DNA of 64,000 bases, from the NCBI RefSeq assembly GCF_004363175.1, contig NZ_SNYR01000001.1, positions 1,528,001 through 1,592,000 on the forward strand. Direction: 5' to 3'. Shown in pieces: positions 26,236-34,934 of this stretch (position 1 is the stretch's first letter; the number at the start of each line of letters is the position of its first letter). Position numbers and translations under genes: made by a program. The notes under the pieces were generated by a model, which made no database searches, was not told the origin of the DNA, and was given only the letters and a program-made list of their open reading frames with translations. The stretch is from Maritalea mobilis (lineage in GTDB: Bacteria > Pseudomonadota > Alphaproteobacteria > Rhizobiales > Devosiaceae).

Positions 26236-26874
26236 ATGAGCCGATCCACCCCCATCAAAATCATCCTGATTGATGACCACCCATTGGTTTTGGAAGGCAT
26301 CCGTTCCGTGCTTGAAACCTACGCGCATATTGAAGTGGTCGGCGCGGCTTCGTCTGCCAAGCAGGGCCTAAAAATCGCAACGGCTAGCAAACCTGATGTG
26401 GTGTTGATGGACATTAACATGCCGGAAATGAATGGCATTGACGCGATTGAGGTGTTTAAGGAGCAATTGCCCCACACCCGCCTTTTGATGCTGTCCATGC
26501 ACGATAGTCGGGAATATATCTCAACCTCCACCATGTATGGCGCCTCCGGCTATTTGTTGAAAGACGTGTCGACAGACGAAATCGTTCATGCCATCGAAAC
26601 GGTAGCCGCTGGCGGCACATATTTTTCCACGGGCGCTGCACAGGCATTGATGGCGGATAAGCCAAAATCAGACATTGAAACTCCGCTCACCACGCGGGAA
26701 CAGGCCGTGTTGTTGCTGGTCGCCGAAGGTGTATCCAATCGCGAGGTCGCCGAAAAGCTAGACATTTCCGTGCGCACGGTTGAAACACACCGCAAAAATA
26801 TCAAGAAGAAGCTTGGCATTTCCACCACCGCAGGCCTCACCAAATATGCCATCTCAAACGGCCTAATTGGCTAA
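26236..26874 (+). CDS. NarL/LuxR-type response regulator
   Basis: A 212-residue protein with a receiver domain (acidic pair D13-D14 in LIDDHPLVLEG, phospho-acceptor D59 in VVLMDINMPEMNG, Lys in LLKDVS) and a C-terminal LuxR helix-turn-helix (about 148-195, LTTREQAVLLLVAEGVSNREVAEKLDISVRTVETHR). The ATG follows the kinase stop immediately (TAGATG), so the two are co-translated. The dctPQM operon across the divergent promoter is the likely target. Confidence 0.95.
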   Translation: MSRSTPIKIILIDDHPLVLEGIRSVLETYAHIEVVGAASSAKQGLKIATASKPDVVLMDINMPEMNGIDAIEVFKEQLPHTRLLMLSMHDSREYISTSTMYGASGYLLKDVSTDEIVHAIETVAAGGTYFSTGAAQALMADKPKSDIETPLTTREQAVLLLVAEGVSNREVAEKLDISVRTVETHRKNIKKKLGISTTAGLTKYAISNGLIG

Positions 26875-26885
26875 CCGCATTTCTG

Positions 26886-27380
26886 CTAGAGCCGCGTAAA
26901 CACCAAATAAGCATGAGAAATATGCGCGGCTAGAAAGATGCCTGCCAATCCCCAAAAATAGAAATGGGGCCGCGCCAAACGCCCAACCATAGATTGGTTG
27001 CCCATCATGCCAATTCCCAATAGCCAGATTGCTGGCGTATAGGCAGGCGCGAGAAACCCAAGCGCACTAGTGGCCCACCAACCCGTTGGGTTCAGCACGA
27101 TAATCCATTGGCAAGCCACGTAAAGGCTAATGCCAATCACATAGATCCATAGGCCCAATCTCTGGCGCGGTGTGCGCCAACTCATCAACATAATGACCGA
27201 AAAGCTTATGGTGGCAATGCGAGCAACATTTTCAACCATGCCAAGCAAAACTGGAATATCCCGCCAGAAAAACTCTGGCTGATAGGCAGAGCCAAGCTTT
27301 GGCCAAAAGGCAAAACTTGCCACAAGCGGCGGCACCCAAAGCCAAATACAACTTCTTAAAAATGTCCGCAGCACATTCAT
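26886..27380 (-). CDS. Integral membrane protein of unknown function
   Basis: The protein has 164 residues from the ATG at 27380 (GAGGGCGGA upstream). About five hydrophobic helices are predicted (roughly 6-24, 43-62, 70-92, 98-120, 140-160), with the aromatic/proline segment WKLGSAYQPEFFWRDIP-like near residue 30. It does not match a family I can name with confidence. It is convergent with the response regulator gene and followed by the second TRAP operon region. No catalytic residues were recognised. Confidence 0.72.
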   Translation of the reverse strand: MNVLRTFLRSCIWLWVPPLVASFAFWPKLGSAYQPEFFWRDIPVLLGMVENVARIATISFSVIMLMSWRTPRQRLGLWIYVIGISLYVACQWIIVLNPTGWWATSALGFLAPAYTPAIWLLGIGMMGNQSMVGRLARPHFYFWGLAGIFLAAHISHAYLVFTRL

Positions 27381-27446
27381 GGTTTCCGCCCTCGCCTTGG
27401 GCAACCTAACGCAATTCACCCGCGCACCACATGATATGCATCAAAT

Positions 27447-27470
27447 AAAAAAGCGGGCTCGAAAGCCCGC
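27447..27470 (-). terminator. Terminator of the second TRAP operon
   Basis: Minus-strand stem GCGGGCT/AGCCCGC (27464-27470 with 27453-27459) with a CGAA-type 4-nt loop is followed by six T residues, about 30 bp after the dctP stop. Confidence 0.88.
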
Positions 27471-27499
27471 TCAAGTTTGCACTCTTAGGGATAGAATGC

Positions 27500-28555
27500 T
27501 TAGTCAGCCAAATATGTAGAATTGTTGGCGCCTTCAACAGCGTCTTTAAACTGGTTCAAAAGCGCTACGCCTTCTTCACCCAACTCTTCTTCCACATGCT
27601 TCAACACAGCAGGTTGCGCCGCTGCCTTGAACTCTTCACGCGCTTCAGCAGAAAGCGCGGTAACTTCAATTTTGTCCATCAAACCAGCCAAACCACGGTC
27701 AGACGCTTCAATGATGCGGCTCAAACCACGGCTCGCAGTCACGCAGCTTTCAGCCGCATAATTCACAACGCGCTGCTCATCTTCGCTCAAGCTGTCCCAG
27801 AATGATTTTGACATCATAAAGGTGTAAGGCGAGAACAAGTGATTGGTCAGTGTCATGTAGTCCTGAACCTCAGAGAAGTTCGCGAAGGAGATGATCGGCA
27901 CAGGGTTCATCTGCCCGTCGATCACGCCAGTTTGCAGGCCTGAGTAAACTTCACCCCAAGACAATGGATAGGCTTCGCCGCCCATCGCTTGAATGATTTT
28001 TTGGTGAGAAGGCAAAGTCATGGTGCGCACGCGGATACCTTCAAAGTCTTCCAATTTTTCAATCGGACGCTTTGAGTTGGTGATCGCGAAGAAGCCACCT
28101 GTATCTGGGAAGCCCAAAACTTTTGTATTTGGAATAGTGGCTTCAATGTCCGAAGCAAGTGCAGTGCCGAACGGGCCATCAAACACTTCATATGTCGCTG
28201 CATTGTGGTCGAAGGCAAATGCCAAGTTCAACACGTCGATGCGCGGATAGTAAGATGAAATCGCGCCAGTTGATGTCAATGTTGCTTGCACCACATTGTC
28301 TTGAATGAACTGCACATGCTCAGCAGCAGAACCCAACTGGTTAGAAGGGTAAACCTCAACCTTGATCGAGCCATTTGTATCCGCTTCAACAATGTTGGCG
28401 AAAACGGCAGTACACGCATGTGCTGGGTTTTCAAACGGATCAGTTTTATTGTCATGGGCAAATTTCAGGATTTTGGTGTCCGCAAATGCCGAGCTCGCTG
28501 CGCCAACAATTGCCGCGCCAAGTGTCAATCCAAGTGCCAATTTTTTCAAAGTCAT
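27500..28555 (-). CDS. dctP: TRAP substrate-binding protein DctP (second operon)
   Basis: A 351-residue protein with a Sec signal peptide (1-25, after AFA). DctP motifs are KFAHDNKTDPFENPAH, VEVYPSNQLGSAAEHVQFIQDNVVQAT, the carboxylate-binding Arg in EGIRVRTMTLPSHQ, and WGEVYSGLQTGVIDGQMNP. It binds the solute in the periplasm for the DctQM pair encoded upstream in the same operon. A strong ribosome site (GGGAG) precedes the start. The 73-bp gap from dctM contains a GCGCCC/GGGCGC stem that may protect this cistron. The substrate is not predictable; the RpiR neighbour hints at a sugar acid. Confidence 0.93.
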   Translation of the reverse strand: MTLKKLALGLTLGAAIVGAASSAFADTKILKFAHDNKTDPFENPAHACTAVFANIVEADTNGSIKVEVYPSNQLGSAAEHVQFIQDNVVQATLTSTGAISSYYPRIDVLNLAFAFDHNAATYEVFDGPFGTALASDIEATIPNTKVLGFPDTGGFFAITNSKRPIEKLEDFEGIRVRTMTLPSHQKIIQAMGGEAYPLSWGEVYSGLQTGVIDGQMNPVPIISFANFSEVQDYMTLTNHLFSPYTFMMSKSFWDSLSEDEQRVVNYAAESCVTASRGLSRIIEASDRGLAGLMDKIEVTALSAEAREEFKAAAQPAVLKHVEEELGEEGVALLNQFKDAVEGANNSTYLAD

Positions 28556-28628
28556 TTTTCACTCCCTTTAAAACGCGCCCAAAGTTAAGACGGCGGGCGC
28601 AAACCGTTCGCTTTAAGCAGTCCCTGCC

Positions 28629-29909
28629 CTAAGCAAATCCAAGCATGCGCGGCATCAGCAGCGCCAAATCTTCGAAGAAGGCAAACACGAACAGCACCGC
28701 CACTTCCGCCAACAAGAATGGCCAAAGCTTCGCGGTTATGCGTTCAAGTGGTTCGCCGGTTACTGACGACAAAACAAACAGGCACGCGCCTACAGGCGGC
28801 GTCATGAGCGAGATGTTGAGCGCCAGCACAAAAATGATCCCTGCATGAATAGGCTCCAGCCCAATCGCAGCGGTCAGCGGCACCAACACCGGGGCCAAGA
28901 TGATCAAGATCGCAGTGATGTCCATCACCATGCCGATCAACAACAACAAGCCAATGATCAGGGCAATCACCACATAGCGGTTGTCAGAAAGCCCCAAAAT
29001 GGAGTTGGCCACCATTTGCGGAATTTGATTGAAGCTGAGATACCAGCCAACAATTGAGGCAAAGGCGATGATCACGAAAATCACACCTGTAACCCGCGCT
29101 GTGCGGATCAGCATCTTCACCATATCGTCCATATTGATCTTGCGATAAACGAACGTGCCGATAAACAAAGCATAACCAACAGCAATAGACGCCGCCTCTG
29201 TCGGGGTCACAATGCCCCCCAAAATACCGCCCAAAATGATGATCGGCATAAACAGTGCCAACAGCGACTCTTTAAAGGTCGCCCAGATTTGCGGCAGCCG
29301 CGCCCGCTCTTCGCTTTGCGGCAAATTGTTTGCCCGCGCACCAATGGCGATCACCGCCATACAAACGGCACAAATGATCAAGCCAGGCAGCAAACCGGCG
29401 GCAAACAAACCACCAATGGAAACCCCCATCAAGGAGCCATATACAACCATCAAGCCAGAAGGCGGAATGGTCGGCCCGATAATGGACCCAGCTGCTGTCA
29501 CAGCGCAGGCATAATCCCGCCGATAGCCACGCTCCACCATGGAAGGCACCAAAGTTTTCCCGAACGCTGCCGCATCCGCCGTTGCGGACCCGGTTAACCC
29601 AGCAAAAAACACAGAGGCCAACATATTCGTGTGCGCCAGTCCGCCACGGAAATGACCAACCAGCACTTGCGCCAACATCACAAGTCGAGAAGTGATGCCT
29701 GTATGGTTCATAATTTCACCCGCAAGGATGAAAAACGGCATCGCCAAAAACGGAAAAATATTGAGGCCGTTGAACATTTTGCCCGGGCCAAGCGCAACAA
29801 AATTGTCGCCGCCAATTTGATAAAGCCCAATCACGCCAGCAGCGCCAAGCGCAAAGCCAATCGGCAACCCAAGAATAACCAAACCAACAAAAGCGAGAGC
29901 AATAATCAT
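28629..29909 (-). CDS. dctM: TRAP transporter large permease DctM (second operon)
   Basis: A 426-residue polytopic protein beginning MIIALAFVGLVILGLPIGFALGAAGV. It has FLAMPFFILAGEIMNHTGITSRLVMLAQVLVGHFRGGLAHTNMLASVFFAGLTGSATADAAAFG and IIGPTIPPSGLMVVYGSL, the classic DctM core, and ends with ISLMTPPVGACLFVLSSVTG. This is the common dicarboxylate/sugar-acid branch of DctM. Its ATG overlaps the dctQ stop in TAATG, so the permease subunits are translationally coupled. It forms the transport unit with DctQ and DctP of this operon. Confidence 0.95.
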   Translation of the reverse strand: MIIALAFVGLVILGLPIGFALGAAGVIGLYQIGGDNFVALGPGKMFNGLNIFPFLAMPFFILAGEIMNHTGITSRLVMLAQVLVGHFRGGLAHTNMLASVFFAGLTGSATADAAAFGKTLVPSMVERGYRRDYACAVTAAGSIIGPTIPPSGLMVVYGSLMGVSIGGLFAAGLLPGLIICAVCMAVIAIGARANNLPQSEERARLPQIWATFKESLLALFMPIIILGGILGGIVTPTEAASIAVGYALFIGTFVYRKINMDDMVKMLIRTARVTGVIFVIIAFASIVGWYLSFNQIPQMVANSILGLSDNRYVVIALIIGLLLLIGMVMDITAILIILAPVLVPLTAAIGLEPIHAGIIFVLALNISLMTPPVGACLFVLSSVTGEPLERITAKLWPFLLAEVAVLFVFAFFEDLALLMPRMLGFA

Positions 29910-30433
29910 TATTCAACCATCCCCTCGGAGTTTGGCACCACCAGTGCACCTTGATCTCTGATCGCAACAAGAAGTGTTTGAATGGCGCAAATTGCGGCCG
30001 AAACAGGGATGGCAGCAAACGGGATCAACAAGGTCATGCCAAAGATCATAGCCTGACGATTGCCCCCTGTTTGGGCGAAGCCGATGCCGTACCAGAACAC
30101 ATAGAAGAACAGTAAAAACGTCACCAGATCGAGCCCCAAGAGCACAAAGCGACGGATCGAATGAGGGACTTTTGAAATCAGGGCATGCAAGCCAATATGC
30201 TCGCGCCGCGCAATTCCCGCTGAAATCGCCAACATTGCAGCCCAGATCATCAAATAGCGGGCCACAACTTCTGGCCACGGCAACTGCCAGTGAAAAATGT
30301 AGCGGTCAACAACGCCGATCCACACATCAAGCACCAATAGCGCCATAAGGATCGCTACAAAGCGCTCAACGCCCCAATTCAATGCTGTGCTCAATCGCGC
30401 TGCGATAGCTGACATCCACACTCCCCCTTGCAT
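29909..30433 (-). CDS. dctQ: TRAP transporter small permease DctQ (second operon)
   Basis: A 174-residue four-helix protein, the first gene of the operon. DctQ features are LVLDVWIGVVDRYIFHWQLPWPEVVARYLMIWAAMLAISAGIARREHIGLHAL (the conserved R-x-H-IG stretch) followed by two more helices. The start at 30433 lies only 3 bp from a perfect palindrome that is probably the operator for the divergent RpiR regulator. A start at the in-frame ATG four codons downstream is also possible. Confidence 0.92.
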   Translation of the reverse strand: MQGGVWMSAIAARLSTALNWGVERFVAILMALLVLDVWIGVVDRYIFHWQLPWPEVVARYLMIWAAMLAISAGIARREHIGLHALISKVPHSIRRFVLLGLDLVTFLLFFYVFWYGIGFAQTGGNRQAMIFGMTLLIPFAAIPVSAAICAIQTLLVAIRDQGALVVPNSEGMVE

Positions 30434-30435
30434 AA

Positions 30436-30450
30436 TGTAGTAAAACTACA
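30436..30450. promoter_or_regulatory. RpiR-type operator palindrome in the dctQMP/rpiR intergenic region
   Basis: TGTAGT-AAA-ACTACA is a perfect 6+6 inverted repeat. A half-site TGTAGT recurs at 30488-30493. RpiR-family regulators such as HexR use TGTA-centred palindromes of this size. It lies beside the dctQ start, where binding would block transcription or early elongation. Assigning it to the adjacent RpiR is inference. Confidence 0.65.
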
Positions 30451-30550
30451 AATATGGGATAAAAAACGCGTTGTAAAGCGCATTTTTTGTAGTTTAATAT
30501 CAAACATAAGGATAATTGCCGTTCAAACTGGCGAATCATGTTTCTTACTG

Positions 30551-30588
30551 AGGAGGAGAATTTGCGGGTCTCGGCCCGCAATTTTTGA
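30551..30588 (+). promoter_or_regulatory. Attenuator-like leader before rpiR
   Basis: A very strong ribosome site AGGAGGAG (30551-30558) is followed by a TTG at 30562 that opens an 8-codon reading frame ending at TGA 30586-30588. The same bases form a 7-bp stem TTGCGGG/CCCGCAA (30562-30568 with 30575-30581, 6-nt loop) followed by T5. The RpiR start at 30597 has no good ribosome site of its own. The arrangement suggests transcriptional attenuation or translational coupling. Confidence 0.5.
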
Positions 30589-30596
30589 GACATATT

Positions 30597-31478
30597 ATGG
30601 GCGATACAGCATTGGATATTATTTCGCAGATACGTCAGAAGGACGGCAGCTATAATGCGCGTGAACAGCGCGTAGCCAGCTACGTACTGAAAAATCTGGA
30701 ACAAGTCAGCGACATGTCAGTGGCCAGCCTAGCGGCGGCTTGTGAAGTGTCAGAACCCACTGTCATTCGATTTTGCCGCACTTTGGGTTGCACCGGCTAT
30801 CGCGATTTCAAAATTCGCTTAGCGCAGAATGTGGCGGTGTCATTGCAATATCTAGTGTCTGGCAACGAGGCGGATAATCATCAGAAAAACCTGATCGATC
30901 AGGTTTTCCAAACCTTCTATGTCACCGCCAATGTCGCTCGCTCTCAATTAGACCAAGACAAGATTAAAACCGCCGCAGGCCTTATCAATGCGGCACAGAA
31001 AATCATTTTCTGCGGCGTTGGTGGCGGGTCCACCACTGTGGCTTTCGACGCCGCAAATCGCTTTTTCCGGCTAGGCTTTGCCGCCAACGCAGTCTCAGAC
31101 GCCTATTTGCAGCGCATGCACGCCGCCACGCTCACAGAACAAGATGTTATGGTGTTTATTTCCGCCACGGGCTTACCGCGCTCAAACATTGATAGCGCCA
31201 AAGTTGCCCGGCAATATGGGGCAAAAACCATCGCACTCACCAAGCCAGAATCGCCATTGGCCCATGCGTGCGATCTCACCATCGGGCTCAGCCTGCCTGA
31301 AGATCCCGATATCTATAAGCCGACCGCCTCGCGCTTGGTGTTCTTGGCCACCATCGACATTCTTGCCGCCACCGTGGCGCGTCAAAGGCCGGAACACACA
31401 AAGGAAAATCTGCGCCGCATCCGCTCAAGCCTCACCGCCTTGCACGGCAACACTGGCCCGCAACCCGTAGGCGACTAG
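30597..31478 (+). CDS. RpiR/MurR family transcriptional regulator (HTH-SIS)
   Basis: The protein has 293 residues from the ATG at 30597. An N-terminal RpiR helix-turn-helix (about 1-77, VASLAAACEVSEPTVIRFCRTLGCTGYRDFKIRLAQ) is followed by a SIS sugar-phosphate domain (about 125-260, KIIFCGVGGGSTTVAFDAANRFFRLG, VMVFISATGLPRSNIDSAKVARQYGAKTIALT). RpiR regulators bind phosphorylated sugars or sugar acids. It is divergent from dctQMP and probably controls that TRAP importer. The start is less certain because a TTG 12 bp upstream is in frame and the best ribosome site lies 40 bp upstream in the leader. Confidence 0.93.
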   Translation: MGDTALDIISQIRQKDGSYNAREQRVASYVLKNLEQVSDMSVASLAAACEVSEPTVIRFCRTLGCTGYRDFKIRLAQNVAVSLQYLVSGNEADNHQKNLIDQVFQTFYVTANVARSQLDQDKIKTAAGLINAAQKIIFCGVGGGSTTVAFDAANRFFRLGFAANAVSDAYLQRMHAATLTEQDVMVFISATGLPRSNIDSAKVARQYGAKTIALTKPESPLAHACDLTIGLSLPEDPDIYKPTASRLVFLATIDILAATVARQRPEHTKENLRRIRSSLTALHGNTGPQPVGD

Positions 31479-31491
31479 TTTATATGAAATT

Positions 31492-33531
31492 TTAGGCGCA
31501 AGCTGCTCGAAGTCGCGCCTTTTGCTCGTCCGTTAAGCCGCTTTCCACCCGCGCCAAATTGTTGCGCGAGGCAATGATGGTGGCCGTCGGGTCAATTGTA
31601 GGGCGCCCAAACAGATAGCCTTGGAAATAGTCACACCCAACACCACGCAACAACGTGGCCTGCGCTTCGGTTTCCACCCCTTCCGCTGTTGTGGCAATGC
31701 CCAGCGTTTTGGCCAAACCAACCACACAGCTCACCACCGCATCATTGGCAGAATCTTCGCCAATCCGATCAACAAAGCTTTTGTCGATTTTCAGTTTGCT
31801 GATTGGCAGTCGCGTCAAATAATTCAAGCTAGAATAGCCGGTGCCGAAATCGTCCATCGCCACCTGCACACCCAGCGCACGTAGTGCCTTAAGGTGCCCA
31901 ACAACGCGCTCTGTGTCATAAACAAAAACGCCCTCGGTGATTTCCACTTCCAAGCGCTGCGCCGCCAGCCCCGTCTGCTCCAACACTTTAACAATATTTT
32001 GCACAAATTCTTCGCTGCGCAGCAAAACAGGTGAAATATTCACCGCCACAATCATATGATTTGGCCAGTGCAACGCCGCGCTACAGGCTTTAAACAACAT
32101 CTGCTCTGTCAGCTGCCCAATAAGCCCAGTGCTTTCTGCCAGCGGAATAAACACACCTGGGCTTACAGCCCCCAAACGCGGATGCGGCCACCGGGCCAAC
32201 GCCTCAAACCCCATCACTTGGCGGTTAGACGACCGCACCAGAGGCTGAAACGCCACTTCCAAGGCCTGCGTTTCCAGCGCAACTTCCAACTCGCGCTGAA
32301 GCAAAAAGCGTTCATCCTGCGCCGCCTGCATTTCAGGAGTAAACTCAACAAACTGTCCGGTGCCTTTGGCCTTGGCCTCATATAGCGCCAAATCTGCGCA
32401 TTTGGTCAGCCCGTCAATGGTCTTGCTGTCTTGCGGGCAACGGGCGCTCCCCGCGCTCATGGTTGCCGTAAACCGCACATGATCGGTCGTGATGTGCCGA
32501 TGCATAGCCTGATCAAATCGTTCGGCCATATCCGCAGGCTTTAGTGGACCATCCGCCCAACAAATCACCACGAACTCATCGCCCGACAAGCGATAGACCT
32601 GCCCCAATTTGCCAAAGGTTGCGCTCAACCGTTTGGCTGCGACCACCAGCAAGCGATCCCCGGCCTCATGGCCATAAAAATCATTGACCTGCTTAAACGC
32701 ATCAACATCAAGGCTGATCAGGTTGAAATTGCGATCTTCCCACCGCGCCTGCTGCAAAGCCGCTTCAATATCGCGTCTAAACTTTCGTCTATTGGGCAAC
32801 CCGGTCAGTGGATCGTAGTCGGCCAAATGGATCGCATGCCGCTCCGCAATGCGCCGTTGCCGCCCCCAATAAGATAAAAGCGCCAACACAAAAAAGGCCA
32901 AGATCACCAAAACAAAAGAGGTCATTTGCGAGGAGACCTGCACCCCGCGCACCATCAATTGACCCACTTGATGGCGATCAATCTCAATGCTCACCACCCC
33001 GCGCGACATACCCAACCGCTCTAGCGGAATAATCACCGCCAAGGGCGAAGGCGCGCCCGTGCTGCTAACTTGCGGCAACTCAAAAATACGCGTACGCCCA
33101 TCGCGGATAGAAGCACCAACCTCTTCTGCAAAATCTTTATTTTGCAAATCCCGCATCAAAGGCTGCCCGCCAGCAATCGTAAGTTGGCCAAAGCGCGTGA
33201 ACACTGCATAACCCGTCACCGAGCCAAAATGGCCTGACTGGTCCATGTCAAAAGGATTAAAACTGGTGGGGTAACTCTCGTCTGAAACTTCAGACTTCAC
33301 CACAAATTGCTCCACCAAATATTCAATGATGTCGTGCCGTGGCGGTGCCAGTTCGCCCGGCAGGTCAAATTCCATGCGCAAAGACAAAGCTGACTTGCGC
33401 GCCAATTGCTTGGCGTCCAAATCACTCAGCTTTTGCACCAACAAAGGTGACATTGAAGATGCAAAAAACACCAATACGCAAAACGCACTGACAATAGAAA
33501 TAATTGTAGCGACAAAACCCCAACGGCTCAT
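31492..33531 (-). CDS. Membrane GGDEF-EAL cyclic-di-GMP enzyme
   Basis: The protein has 679 residues. TM1 (about 8-28), a periplasmic sensor part (about 29-200), TM2 (about 205-225), a GGDEF domain (about 235-405) and an EAL domain (about 410-665) follow in order. The diguanylate cyclase motif reads SGDEF (first Gly replaced), so cyclase activity may be weak or lost. The EAL side keeps its key residues: GFEALARWPHP, VAVNISP, VEITEGVF, DDFGTGYSSLNYL, KIDKSFVDRI, AEGVETEAQ. A c-di-GMP phosphodiesterase is the likelier net activity. It is convergent with rpiR. Confidence 0.95.
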   Translation of the reverse strand: MSRWGFVATIISIVSAFCVLVFFASSMSPLLVQKLSDLDAKQLARKSALSLRMEFDLPGELAPPRHDIIEYLVEQFVVKSEVSDESYPTSFNPFDMDQSGHFGSVTGYAVFTRFGQLTIAGGQPLMRDLQNKDFAEEVGASIRDGRTRIFELPQVSSTGAPSPLAVIIPLERLGMSRGVVSIEIDRHQVGQLMVRGVQVSSQMTSFVLVILAFFVLALLSYWGRQRRIAERHAIHLADYDPLTGLPNRRKFRRDIEAALQQARWEDRNFNLISLDVDAFKQVNDFYGHEAGDRLLVVAAKRLSATFGKLGQVYRLSGDEFVVICWADGPLKPADMAERFDQAMHRHITTDHVRFTATMSAGSARCPQDSKTIDGLTKCADLALYEAKAKGTGQFVEFTPEMQAAQDERFLLQRELEVALETQALEVAFQPLVRSSNRQVMGFEALARWPHPRLGAVSPGVFIPLAESTGLIGQLTEQMLFKACSAALHWPNHMIVAVNISPVLLRSEEFVQNIVKVLEQTGLAAQRLEVEITEGVFVYDTERVVGHLKALRALGVQVAMDDFGTGYSSLNYLTRLPISKLKIDKSFVDRIGEDSANDAVVSCVVGLAKTLGIATTAEGVETEAQATLLRGVGCDYFQGYLFGRPTIDPTATIIASRNNLARVESGLTDEQKARLRAACA

Positions 33532-33654
33532 CTATGCGTCCAAAAATTTGTAAAACATCAGTTTCAAAACCTGATCCAAACTTATTACATAAGTCTTTAC
33601 AAATATGGTTTTGCTCTTATTTTTCAGCTATTTAACTAAAAGCATAATTACAAA

Positions 33655-33686
33655 ATAAAAAGGCGCGTCCAAGCCGGACGCGCCTT
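33655..33686 (-). terminator. Terminator of hppD
   Basis: Minus-strand stem AAGGCGCGTCC/GGACGCGCCTT (11 bp, 5-nt loop) is followed by a T-rich tail (TTTTTATTTT). It is about 35 bp after the hppD stop. Confidence 0.9.
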
Positions 33687-33718
33687 ACCCCTAGGCTCTC
33701 TTATTCTTTGGTGCCCTG

Positions 33719-34843
33719 CTATTCTGCAGCGGTCACTGAGTCTTCAGCCTTAAGCACGCCACGTTCGATCTGCTCGCGTTCGATAGATTCAAACAAAGCG
33801 CGGAAATTGCCTTCACCAAAGCCCTCATCGCCTTTGCGTTGAATAAACTCAAAGAAGATCGGGCCGATAACGGTTTTGGAGAAAATCTGCAGCAAGATTT
33901 TGGTCATGCCGCCGTCGATCACGCCTTCACCATCGATCAAAATGCCGTGCTTCGCCATGCGATCAAGCGGCTCATCATGGCCATTCACGCGGTCGTAAGA
34001 CATGTCATAATAAGTCTTTGGTGGGCCAGGCATGAACTTCAATTCATTGTCAGCCAATTTGTCGGTGCAATCATAAATATCGTCGCAACCCACAGCGATG
34101 TGCTGAATGCCTTCACCTTTATATTTCTTCAAATATTCTTCGATCTGGCTGGTATCGTCTTTTGACTCATTCAGCGGAATGCGGATTTTGCCACAAGGCG
34201 ATGTGATCGCACGGCTGGTGAGGCCAGTGATGCGGCCATCAATGTCGAAGAAATGGATTTGAGTGAAGTTGAACAAATCGCGGTAAAAGTCCCACCATTT
34301 ATCCATATTGCCACGGAACACATTGTGGGTCAGGTGGTCGAGATAATAGAACCCAACACCCTCTGGCTTTGGATTTGCTTCGCCAATCCACTCATAATCA
34401 TGCTCATAAGCAGAGCCCTTCTCACCATATTTCTCAATGAAATACAGCAAAGAACCGCCAATGCCCAAAATCGCTGGCGCATCGATAGATTTGTCGTCGC
34501 CTTCATAAGGCTCGGCACCATTTTTCACGGCATGGTCAAACGCATGTTGCGCATCAACAACCCGCCACGCCATGGAAGGCGCGCAAGGGCCGTGCGCCTC
34601 AACAAAGCGACCGCCAAAGCTGTCTTTTTCGCCGTTCAAAATATAGTTGATGTCGCCCTGGCGCCAAACTGTGATGTTTTTGCTCTTGTGCTTCGCCACA
34701 GGCGTATAGCCCATCTTGGTGAAAAGCGCTTCAAGCTTTTCAGGCTCATCATGGGCAAACTCTACGAATTCAAAGCCGTCTGTGCCGGCTGGGTTTTCGT
34801 CAGTAATTTTCGCCGGAGGCGCGTCATGTGGAAACGGACCCAT
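33719..34843 (-). CDS. hppD: 4-Hydroxyphenylpyruvate dioxygenase
   Basis: A 374-residue non-haem Fe(II) enzyme converting 4-hydroxyphenylpyruvate to homogentisate in tyrosine breakdown. Two vicinal-oxygen-chelate domains are visible. Motifs include GFEFVEFAHDEPEKLEALFTKMGY, FYYLDHLTHNVFRGNMDKWWDFYRDLFNF (first His ligand), EGIQHIAVGCDDIYD (second His) and ILLQIFSKTVIGPIFFEFIQRKGDEGFGEGNFRALFESIERE (Glu ligand in FEFIQR). It is a single-gene unit divergent from an Lrp regulator. Its product feeds HmgA, encoded 5 kb downstream on the same strand. Confidence 0.97.
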   Translation of the reverse strand: MGPFPHDAPPAKITDENPAGTDGFEFVEFAHDEPEKLEALFTKMGYTPVAKHKSKNITVWRQGDINYILNGEKDSFGGRFVEAHGPCAPSMAWRVVDAQHAFDHAVKNGAEPYEGDDKSIDAPAILGIGGSLLYFIEKYGEKGSAYEHDYEWIGEANPKPEGVGFYYLDHLTHNVFRGNMDKWWDFYRDLFNFTQIHFFDIDGRITGLTSRAITSPCGKIRIPLNESKDDTSQIEEYLKKYKGEGIQHIAVGCDDIYDCTDKLADNELKFMPGPPKTYYDMSYDRVNGHDEPLDRMAKHGILIDGEGVIDGGMTKILLQIFSKTVIGPIFFEFIQRKGDEGFGEGNFRALFESIEREQIERGVLKAEDSVTAAE

Positions 34844-34934
34844 TTGTCTCTCCCTATCAAAATTGTCTGACGATTATTATGGCGCATGGCGAGTGCAATG
34901 TGCTTGCGATTTCATCGCCCCACATCTATTATTT

